A stretch of 64,000 nucleotides of DNA, taken from positions 946,144 to 1,010,143 of the forward strand of contig NZ_LMRP01000002.1 of NCBI RefSeq assembly GCF_001426185.1, in the 5' to 3' direction. The notes beneath the pieces were generated by a model, which worked only from the letters and a program-made list of their open reading frames with translations, was not told where the DNA came from and made no database searches. Origin of the DNA: Rhodococcus sp. Leaf247. GTDB lineage: Bacteria > Actinomycetota > Actinomycetes > Mycobacteriales > Mycobacteriaceae. Below are positions 33,591 through 39,996 of this stretch, one piece after another. The translations under genes and the position numbers were made by a program. Every line of letters begins with the position of its first letter. The stretch's first letter is position 1.

Positions 33591-34491
33591 GGCTCATCAC
33601 CCGATCCACGCGGGACATGCTGTCCTCGTCAGTGATGGTCCCATAGATCGACGGTCGACGATCCCTGAGGTTGTACATACCGCCGCCACGAGCCGCGGCG
33701 ATCGCACGCTGGACGTCGAGCGTGGCCGTGGCCAGGCCGGGCTCGATGCCTGTCCCCGCCAGGATTTCCCCGCCCGGCCCGACGATCTTCGCGCTGCAGA
33801 CGAAGTCGAGCGAGCCGAACGAGCCCGCCTGGTTCGCGGCGACCCAGACCACCTGGTTCTCGAGCGCACGAGCCTGGTCGTAGATGTCGAAACGGAGCTT
33901 CCACCTGTCCTGCGCCATGTCGGCAGCCCGACCCGTCCGCGACGTCGGCCATGCGGACAGCGAGGTGATGATCTCCGCACCGTCGAGAGCGATCTCCCGC
34001 GCGGCCTCCGGGAAGGCCTTGTCGTAGCAGATCTGCATCCCCATCCGGCCGACCGGTGTGTCGAAGGCCCGGTACTCCGAACCTGCGGAGTAGCAGAGGT
34101 TCTCGCCCAGCGGCTGATGCACCTTGCGGTAGGAGCCCAGCACACCGTCGCCGTGGACGGTCACCGCGGCGTTGTACCGCACCGGTCCGTCCGCCTCGCA
34201 GAATCCGAAAGTCACCACCATGTCTCCGGCCATCGCGGCGACCCTGGCGATCTCCGGGCCGTCGAGTTCCAGGGCCGGCGGAAGGTTCTGCAACCGTCGC
34301 TGCCGCTTCTCCTCCGTCTCCTCACCCCCGCCCAGGCTGGGGAGGTAGCCACCCAGGCAGGCCTCCGGCAGGACGAGCAGTGAACTGCCGCGTCGTCGTG
34401 CCTCGACGATGTTCCTCTCGATCGTCGCGTAGGACTCGGCCATATCGCGGCCGAAGCGTTCCGACGCAACCGATATCACGATCTCGCTCAT
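33583..34491 (-). CDS. Nitrilase (Nit6803 / sll0784 type)
   Basis: 302 residues with a complete catalytic triad: E43 (LVLPEACLGGYLP), K123 (GSYRKVHQPLGE) and C155 (GMQICYDKAFPE). The C-terminal WVAANQAGSFGSLDF and GPGGEILAGTG complete the superfamily fold. Relatives hydrolyse nitriles to carboxylic acids and ammonia, and the cluster-linked clade includes the Synechocystis nitrilase. ATG 34491 overlaps the upstream stop by ATGA. Its product or ammonia release is probably the reason the cluster responds to nitrogen status; the natural nitrile is unknown. Confidence 0.93.
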   Translation of the reverse strand: MSEIVISVASERFGRDMAESYATIERNIVEARRRGSSLLVLPEACLGGYLPSLGGGEETEEKRQRRLQNLPPALELDGPEIARVAAMAGDMVVTFGFCEADGPVRYNAAVTVHGDGVLGSYRKVHQPLGENLCYSAGSEYRAFDTPVGRMGMQICYDKAFPEAAREIALDGAEIITSLSAWPTSRTGRAADMAQDRWKLRFDIYDQARALENQVVWVAANQAGSFGSLDFVCSAKIVGPGGEILAGTGIEPGLATATLDVQRAIAAARGGGMYNLRDRRPSIYGTITDEDSMSRVDRVMSRA

Positions 34492-35885
34492 GCTCGTCCC
34501 AATCCTGTGACTGCGGCGGACACCGCAGAGGTGACGACGCCGTCGGGCCACCGCAAGGTGACGCCCGGCGTCCTGGTGAGTCGGCCGCACACAGCCGACG
34601 TTGCCGGTCCTGCGGCCGGGACGCGGCGTCCCGGCCGGTCCGCGGTGATCATCGCGAACCCTGGAAAACACGTGATCCACCGGCCGAGATCTGCGCCGAC
34701 AGGGCGTGGTATCCGGGCGACGTCGATCTCCGCACCCGTCCCCGACGCTTCGGCCATCATCCCGGTCGTGCCGGCGAAGCCGGCCATACTGACGTCCTTG
34801 GCCGCTCGCGGAGCCGCGCGGGCCACGAACGATCCCATCGCCACCAGATCGTCCCGCGACCTCGTCGACGACGAATCCCATTGCGCACCCTGGTATCCGG
34901 CGCGCCAGCCACCGCCGAGATCGGCGGTCAGTCGCAGGTCGTCGCCCACGCGTCCACCTCCTGCGGGCACGGGGCGGGTCGTTCTGCCGAGTGCCGTCAC
35001 GGACAGTGACGCAGGAACGCCCACCTGGGTGTGTCCACCGAGGACCGGCACGCCCCACGCGTCCCCGGCACGCGCCAATCCACGAATCACGCGCGTCAGG
35101 AGAGAGGTCGTCGGAGCGCCGACCGCGTCGAGCATCCCGACCGGTGTCGCGCCCATCGCCGACAGATCGTTCAGATTGACCAGTGCCGCGCACCACCCGG
35201 CCCATTCGGGATCGCGCTCGACCATCGACGGCACAATGGCGTCGCACGCGGCGACGATGTCGGATCCGGGGACCGGCACGCCGTCGTCACCTCGGAAACC
35301 ACTGGCGCCCAGCCCCAGTGGGCCCGTCGCCAGCGGGGCGAGGACGCGGGCGAGCATCGATTTGGTGGAGTCGACCAGTCGCTGCACGGTATGCAGGGGC
35401 CACCGCATCGACTCGTGCGGCGTGTCGGCGATCCATGCGGCTCCCACGGATTCCCAGCCGAGCTCGGTGAACATCGGCACGTACTGCTGTTGCACCGTCG
35501 CGTCGAAACGCAGGACGCCGAGGGTCTCCACGTACGCGCAGGCAGCTCGCACCAGCGCGGGACCTACCGTCCGACCCCGGCTTCCGCGCGCGACCACCAG
35601 ACGACTACCCGCCCACCACCCCAGGTCGACGTCCGTGCACGGCGCCACCCGTACGCCGCCCAGCACCGTGCCGTCCGGGGCTGTCGCGACCAGCACGGTC
35701 GCCCGCGGATCGTCGTCGACATCGTCGCGATCGGAACCCTCGAACAACCCCTGGTCGACGACGAACGACTCGCGCCGGAGTTGCCGGTAGGCACCCAGGT
35801 CGGCGTTCGACTCCGCCGGTCGCACCAGGAAGGGCGCGAGGACGGTCGACGGTTCACCCGTCAGGATGGACAGTTCTGACGCCAT
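34488..35885 (-). CDS. GNAT acetyltransferase fused to AIR-synthase-like domain (MSMEG_0567 + sll0787)
   Basis: 465 residues from ATG 35885. Residues 15-165 are a GNAT domain (VVDQGLFEGSDRDDVD, LGGVRVAP, and the acetyl-CoA loop ARGSRGRTVGPALVRAA). Residues 195-460 resemble AIR synthase/SelD ATP-binding enzymes: PGSDIVAACDAIVPSMVE, NLNDLSAMGATPVGM, GGHTQVG. The two activities are separate genes in many related clusters. The second half suggests ATP-dependent activation of an amide or carboxylate oxygen, the first an acyl transfer to an amine. The start is one base after the radical SAM gene stop. Confidence 0.88.
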   Translation of the reverse strand: MASELSILTGEPSTVLAPFLVRPAESNADLGAYRQLRRESFVVDQGLFEGSDRDDVDDDPRATVLVATAPDGTVLGGVRVAPCTDVDLGWWAGSRLVVARGSRGRTVGPALVRAACAYVETLGVLRFDATVQQQYVPMFTELGWESVGAAWIADTPHESMRWPLHTVQRLVDSTKSMLARVLAPLATGPLGLGASGFRGDDGVPVPGSDIVAACDAIVPSMVERDPEWAGWCAALVNLNDLSAMGATPVGMLDAVGAPTTSLLTRVIRGLARAGDAWGVPVLGGHTQVGVPASLSVTALGRTTRPVPAGGGRVGDDLRLTADLGGGWRAGYQGAQWDSSSTRSRDDLVAMGSFVARAAPRAAKDVSMAGFAGTTGMMAEASGTGAEIDVARIPRPVGADLGRWITCFPGFAMITADRPGRRVPAAGPATSAVCGRLTRTPGVTLRWPDGVVTSAVSAAVTGLGRA

Positions 35886-35886
35886 G

Positions 35887-36954
35887 TCAGCCCCCCATCG
35901 TCTGCAGCACACTGCAGGCACCGCACGCCGCGCATCCGGCCTTCTGATCGGTGCCCAGCATTCCGGCGTCGGCAAGCGCCTCGGCGACCCTCGTACTGAC
36001 GTCCGCGAGCAGATCCGACGAGGGTGCGCGGGCACCGTCGACGTCGACCGCCAGCGTGCCGGGATGCGGACGGAACGGGACGACGAAGGGATAGACGCCC
36101 ATCTCGATCAGCTCGGCGGCCCCCGCCACCAGCTCGTCCGGATCTTCACCGAGGCCGACGAGCAGGTACGTCGACACCTGGTTGCGGCCGAAGACGCGGA
36201 CGGCCTCGACCCATGCCGCGCGGTAGTCGTCCAGCGGTACCGACGCCTTGCCGGGCATCCACGCCCGGCGGACGTCCTCGTCGAGCGACTCGACGTGGAT
36301 ACCGATGGACCGGGCACCCGCGTCGTACAACTCCGTGATGGTGGCGAGGTCACCGGGAGGTTCGCACTGCACCTGGATCGGTAACTCCGGAACTCGTGCC
36401 TTCACGGCCCGGACGCAGCGCGCCAGATGCAACGCTCCACGGTCGGTGCCGGCGGAGGTGCCCGTCGTCATGACCATCTGCGTGACGCCGTCGAGCCGCA
36501 CCGCGGCCTCGGCGACGGCGGCGAGATCGGCCGGCTTCTTGACGGCCACCGTCGCGCCGCTGCGCAGCGATTCCTCGATGGAGCAGAACCGGCACCGCTG
36601 GGACTCGTCGTAGCGGATGCAGGTCTGCACCACCGTCGTCGCCAGGACGCCCTTGCCGTGCAGTTTGGCCAGCTTCTCGTAGAGGACGCCCTCGTCGGTC
36701 GTCAGGTCGTAGAAGGCCGGCCGGGCGATGGCGGCGATGTCGAGTCCGATGTCGTCGCCGTCGAACAGGACCCGGTCGCCGTCCAGGACGTACGGACTCG
36801 ACGGGTTGCGCGGCAGTGCGGCGCCCAGGCCGTCGATGCTGACATGACCGTCGTCGCTGGGTCCCGCGCCGGCCGTGCGCCGCACGGGCGGAGTGCCGCG
36901 GATACCGAGAAGAGCGAGGTCCACGCGGTGGTTCCTGGTCTGGGTGACGGACAT
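35887..36954 (-). CDS. MSMEG_0568-family radical SAM protein
   Basis: 355 residues. The cluster-binding cysteines are C112, C121 and C124 (TCIRYDESQRCRFCS), a CX8CX2C spacing instead of the usual CX3CX2C. A second Cys set, C341/C344/C347 (CAACGAC), ends the protein and could hold an auxiliary Fe-S cluster. The TIM-barrel strands include QMVMTTGTSAGTD, IQVQCEPPG and IGIHVESLDEDV. It should make a 5'-deoxyadenosyl radical; the substrate is unknown. It lies 10 bp after the MSMEG_0572-like gene and 1 bp before the GNAT fusion, in the middle of a coupled operon. Confidence 0.92.
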   Translation of the reverse strand: MSVTQTRNHRVDLALLGIRGTPPVRRTAGAGPSDDGHVSIDGLGAALPRNPSSPYVLDGDRVLFDGDDIGLDIAAIARPAFYDLTTDEGVLYEKLAKLHGKGVLATTVVQTCIRYDESQRCRFCSIEESLRSGATVAVKKPADLAAVAEAAVRLDGVTQMVMTTGTSAGTDRGALHLARCVRAVKARVPELPIQVQCEPPGDLATITELYDAGARSIGIHVESLDEDVRRAWMPGKASVPLDDYRAAWVEAVRVFGRNQVSTYLLVGLGEDPDELVAGAAELIEMGVYPFVVPFRPHPGTLAVDVDGARAPSSDLLADVSTRVAEALADAGMLGTDQKAGCAACGACSVLQTMGG

Positions 36955-36964
36955 CGGACCGGCC

Positions 36965-37489
36965 TCAGACCATGTAGGTGGAGTTGATGATCGCGCCCTT
37001 GCGGGCGTAGTGGATCAACGCGTCCTGCACGTCGAGCGGGTGCGCGGGAATCACGCCCTCGATCAAGTCCTCCTCGCGGCCGCCGTGCAGCGCGAGTCCG
37101 AAGCGGCAGCAGAACACCGTGCCGCCCTCGGAGATGAACGTCGCCAACGCGTCGTTGATGTTCTGCTCACCGGGAAAGCCGGAGTCCCCGGTGGTCGGGA
37201 AGCCGCGCGTGGCGAGGCAGTTGATCGCGCCCGGACCGTAGAAGTACATCGCCGACTCGTACCCCTTGCGCAGGGCGCGGGTGGCCTGGAGCACCGCGAC
37301 GAAACTGACCGACGACTCGTGTGCGATACCGTGCACCAGGGTGAAGTAGGACTCCCCGTCCTCCGCCTTGTAGTCGGGGAAGATCTTCGTCCCGCCATAG
37401 ATGTTGCTGCCCTTGGGAAGTGACGGGTGCGGAATCTCGGCGAGCGAAGCGGACATGTTGTCGAGGATGGTCTGATCGAACGCGGCCAC
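36965..37489 (-). CDS. MSMEG_0572/sll0783-family nitrogen starvation response protein
   Basis: 174 residues from GTG 37489, preceded by GGAGG at 6 nt. Conserved stretches are AFDQTILDNMSASLAEIPHP, SNIYGGTKIFPDYK and VFCCRFGLALHGGREEDLI with a CysCys pair. Overall pattern suggests an alpha/beta DsrE-like fold, which is my inference. The cyanobacterial homologue Sll0783 is induced by nitrogen starvation and affects polyhydroxybutyrate accumulation. It is the first gene of the operon and its upstream region carries the candidate control sites. Mechanism unknown. Confidence 0.87.
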   Translation of the reverse strand: MAAFDQTILDNMSASLAEIPHPSLPKGSNIYGGTKIFPDYKAEDGESYFTLVHGIAHESSVSFVAVLQATRALRKGYESAMYFYGPGAINCLATRGFPTTGDSGFPGEQNINDALATFISEGGTVFCCRFGLALHGGREEDLIEGVIPAHPLDVQDALIHYARKGAIINSTYMV

Positions 37490-37518
37490 TGGAAACCTCC
37501 GAAGATGAGGGAGCGAGG

Positions 37519-37533
37519 GAGACGATCCGTCTC
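37519..37533. promoter_or_regulatory. Palindrome in the leader of the Nit1C-type operon
   Basis: gagacg-atc-cgtctc, perfect 6-bp arms, 30-44 nt upstream of GTG 37489. It could be a repressor operator or an RNA hairpin at the start of the transcript. Confidence 0.4.
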
Positions 37534-37590
37534 TACGCACAAGTACAAGCGCGACCGATGTCCGGATGGTCACCCGCGGAACAACGCCCG

Positions 37591-37606
37591 GTTTCGTCCT
37601 GCTCAC
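37591..37606 (-). promoter_or_regulatory. Candidate GlnR half-site
   Basis: Read on the minus strand: GTGAG-N6-GAAAC, one mismatch from the actinobacterial GlnR unit GTNAC-N6-GAAAC, with a further GTTAC at 37615-37611. It lies about 100-125 bp before the operon start codon. Nitrogen control of this cluster would fit family knowledge, but a single degenerate unit is weak evidence. Confidence 0.35.
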
Positions 37607-37676
37607 TCGGGTAACGCGCAGGACACATGCGCCGCCGTCCGGGGGACGAATCGGACGGGGATAAACTGAGGACACA

Positions 37677-38057
37677 ATGTTCACTCCCATCACGGTCGCC
37701 CTCTACGTGCTGCCACTCGTCGCTGCCGTCTGGGCGATGGTGAAGTTGGTCCGCAACAAGGCCCTCCTGCTGGCGAACCGCAGCGACCGCGTGTTCTTCC
37801 GCTTCCTCGTGGGCATCGAGCTTCTGGTGATCGCGCAGGCCGTGGTCGGATTCGTCGCCCTGGCCACCACCGACCGTGACGTGCACGCCGTCACCTTCGG
37901 CGCCTACCTCGTCGGGCTCGCTCTGCTGCTGCCCATCGGTGTGTGGTGGTCCCTCGGAGATCGCAGCCGCGGCGGAACGGCCGTACTGATCGTCGTCACG
38001 CTCACGCTGGCCGTCATGGTGCTTCGCCTGAACCAGATCTGGGCCGGCCATGCCTGA
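37677..38057 (+). CDS. Small integral membrane protein
   Basis: 126 residues with four predicted helices (VALYVLPLVAAVWAMVKLV, FLVGIELLVIAQAVVGFVAL, FGAYLVGLALLLPIGVWWSL, VLIVVTLTLAVMVLRL). A charged loop RNKALLLANRSDR separates the first two. A TAAACT -10 element and GAGGA lie just before ATG. It overlaps the next membrane protein gene by 8 nt, so the two are co-expressed and may form a complex. Such pairs are conserved in Mycobacteriales; no function is known to me. Confidence 0.75.
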   Translation: MFTPITVALYVLPLVAAVWAMVKLVRNKALLLANRSDRVFFRFLVGIELLVIAQAVVGFVALATTDRDVHAVTFGAYLVGLALLLPIGVWWSLGDRSRGGTAVLIVVTLTLAVMVLRLNQIWAGHA

Positions 38058-38457
38058 CTCTCTGCAGACGGCGACCCGCTCCGGGCCGGGGCGCGTGCTG
38101 ATCGCGCTGTACGCCCTGTTCTCCGTCGCGGCGGCGTCACGCTCGGCCGTGCAGATCGGCACCCGGTTCGACGATGCTCCCGTCGCGTACCTGCTGTCGG
38201 CGTTCGCCGCCCTCGTCTACATCGTCGGCACGGTCTGTCTGGCGCGAGCATCGGTCGTGTCGCGCCGGATCGCCACCGTGTCGTGCATCGTGGAGATCGT
38301 CGGCGTGATCGGCGTGTCCATCGCGAGTTATGTCGTGCCGCAGGAGTTCCCGGAACCCACCGTGTGGTCGCACTTCGGATCCGGGTACGTGTTCATCCCG
38401 GTCATCCTGCCGATCGCGGCACTGTGGTGGTTGCGCAGAACCGACGGACGGCCGTGA
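38050..38457 (+). CDS. Integral membrane protein, partner of the preceding gene
   Basis: 135 residues with about four helices (VLIALYALFSVAAASRSAVQ, YLLSAFAALVYIVGTVCLAR, IATVSCIVEIVGVIGVSIAS, YVFIPVILPIAALWWL). The ATG lies inside the last codons of the upstream gene, a sign of translational coupling. The loop PQEFPEPTVWSHFGSGY is the most distinctive soluble part. No family with known function recognised. The stop lies 3 bp from the stop of the convergent desulfhydrase gene. Confidence 0.75.
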   Translation: MPDSLQTATRSGPGRVLIALYALFSVAAASRSAVQIGTRFDDAPVAYLLSAFAALVYIVGTVCLARASVVSRRIATVSCIVEIVGVIGVSIASYVVPQEFPEPTVWSHFGSGYVFIPVILPIAALWWLRRTDGRP

Positions 38458-38460
38458 CGA

Positions 38461-39435
38461 TCAGTCGACGGTGAGGTCCTGCGCCTGCGGATGGCCGAAC
38501 AGGCCGGGTAGACCACCGCTCGCGAGGAACACGACGTCGGTTCCGGGTACGACGTCGCCGTCGGCGACTGCCGCGATCAGTCCGGCGAGTGCCCGCGCCG
38601 AGTAGGTCGGATCGAGGACGAGGCCCTCCGTGCGCGCCGCGATCGTCGACGCGTGCCGGGCTCCCGCAGCGAGGCTCTCGTAGCCGGCACCCACCTGATC
38701 GGTGCGGATACGCAGTGCAGCCGTCGCCGACACGCCGTCCATGCCGCCCAGCATGTGGCGCACGCGATCTGCCGCATCGGGCACCGCGCCCGTGTCGACA
38801 CCCAGCACGTGATCGGCTCCGAGGCCGGCGACCAGCCCGGCCATCGTGCCGCCGGACCCCACCGCGCACACCACCAGGTCGACGCCCGGCGCCTGTTCGA
38901 GGATCTCGTGCCCCGCGAGCCGGTACCCGTGTGCACCGACGCTGTTCGAGCCACCGAACGGAATGATCGCGGGGTGCCGACCCTGCCGTCGCAGCCTGTC
39001 GGCGACCCGCTGCGCTGCGGCATCGAGTTCGGTCTGTGTGTCGGACCCGTCATCGATCGGACCGATCCACTCGATGACGGTGCCCAGCAGCGCGTCGAGC
39101 AGCAGATTCCCCACGAAAGGTCGTGGATCACCCGGGAACACGAGGACCGAGTCCAGCCCCAGCCGGGCGGCCGCAGCCGCGGTCAGCCGCGCGTGGTTGG
39201 ACTGTGGCGCACCGGTGGTGATCAGGACGTCGGCACCGTCGGCGACCGCAGCGCCCACCGTCCACTCCAGTTTGCGGATCTTGTTGCCGCCCGCTCCGAG
39301 TCCGGTGAGATCGTCGCGCTTCACCCGCAGATCACCGGCCCGGAGGCCGATCGCCTCTGACAACCGCGGCGCCGGTTCGAGGGGCGTCGGCCACGTTGCG
39401 AGTCGGACACGTCGAGCGTCGCGAGGAGCAGTCAT
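38461..39435 (-). CDS. D-cysteine desulfhydrase / ACC deaminase family PLP enzyme
   Basis: 324 residues of PLP fold type II. The Schiff-base lysine is in GAGGNKIRKLEW, followed by the substrate loop TTGAPQSNHARLTAAAA and the phosphate loop GSGGTMAGLVAGL. The family splits amino acids such as D-cysteine (to pyruvate, sulfide and ammonia) or 1-aminocyclopropane-1-carboxylate. Sequence alone does not separate the two reliably; the N-terminal WPTPLEPAPRLSEAIG fits the desulfhydrase branch slightly better. Soluble, monocistronic, 25 bp downstream of nothing but the SRPBCC gene on the same strand. Confidence 0.85.
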   Translation of the reverse strand: MTAPRDARRVRLATWPTPLEPAPRLSEAIGLRAGDLRVKRDDLTGLGAGGNKIRKLEWTVGAAVADGADVLITTGAPQSNHARLTAAAAARLGLDSVLVFPGDPRPFVGNLLLDALLGTVIEWIGPIDDGSDTQTELDAAAQRVADRLRRQGRHPAIIPFGGSNSVGAHGYRLAGHEILEQAPGVDLVVCAVGSGGTMAGLVAGLGADHVLGVDTGAVPDAADRVRHMLGGMDGVSATAALRIRTDQVGAGYESLAAGARHASTIAARTEGLVLDPTYSARALAGLIAAVADGDVVPGTDVVFLASGGLPGLFGHPQAQDLTVD

Positions 39436-39459
39436 CGGGGACCTTCCGGCCGGGGTGGT

Positions 39460-39888
39460 CTAACCCAGTTTCGCGAGATTGGTGACGCTGTCACGCACGT
39501 CGGACTCGAGCACCTTGGCCACGACCCCGCCGATCGGCCCGGACAGCAAGCCGCCGCGGAAGTTCGCGTCGAGCGTGAACTCCGAGCCCGCATCCTTCGG
39601 CGCCACCGACATCTTCAGATCGATCTTGATGCCGCCCTTGCCTTTTCCGAGCAGCGCGATCTCGTAGGGCTTGTCGTACTCGGTGATGGTCCACGTGATG
39701 ACGTTGCGGAAACCCTTCACCTTGATCAGCGAATCGATGGTCACGCCTTCGCTCAGGGTGGTCGGCACGGGGCCGCGCCACCCGCCGAAGATGGTCATCC
39801 ACTCCTGGAAACTCGACAGGTCGGACGCCCTGGCCCATGCCTCGTCCGGTGTCATCGTCGATTCCACCGACACGTTCACTCCGGCCAC
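39460..39888 (-). CDS. SRPBCC-family protein, Rv0910-like
   Basis: 142 residues from GTG 39888, GAGGA 4 nt upstream. START/SRPBCC fold: VSVESTMTPDEAWARASDLS, then the conserved SFQEWMTIFGGWRGPVP and VKGFRNVITWTITEYDKP, and a C-terminal helix FRGGLLSGPIGGVVAKVLE. The pattern matches the mycobacterial Rv0910 family, described as the toxin of an Rv0909-Rv0910 pair. No small Rv0909-like antitoxin gene is next to it, so the toxin label should not be carried over without proof; a lipid- or ligand-binding role is equally possible. Divergent from ligD. Confidence 0.8.
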   Translation of the reverse strand: MAGVNVSVESTMTPDEAWARASDLSSFQEWMTIFGGWRGPVPTTLSEGVTIDSLIKVKGFRNVITWTITEYDKPYEIALLGKGKGGIKIDLKMSVAPKDAGSEFTLDANFRGGLLSGPIGGVVAKVLESDVRDSVTNLAKLG

Positions 39889-39984
39889 GCGGTCCTCATT
39901 CCTTGATGCGGTGATGCTTGCAGGATGGATCCGGGAAGCCCCGGTCACCGTCTCGAACATACCCACCATGGCGGGCGCGCAACC

Positions 39985-39990
39985 TATCCT
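39985..39990 (+). promoter_or_regulatory. -10 element of a leaderless ligD promoter
   Basis: TATCCT (TANNNT), 6 nt before ATG 39997, no Shine-Dalgarno in between. Predicts a leaderless transcript. Confidence 0.5.
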
Positions 39991-39996
39991 GGCGTC

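Noticed and set aside
39460..39888. SRPBCC protein as the toxin of a toxin-antitoxin pair
   Set aside because: The Rv0910-like fold is seen, but no small antitoxin gene lies next to it on either side, so only the fold is reported.
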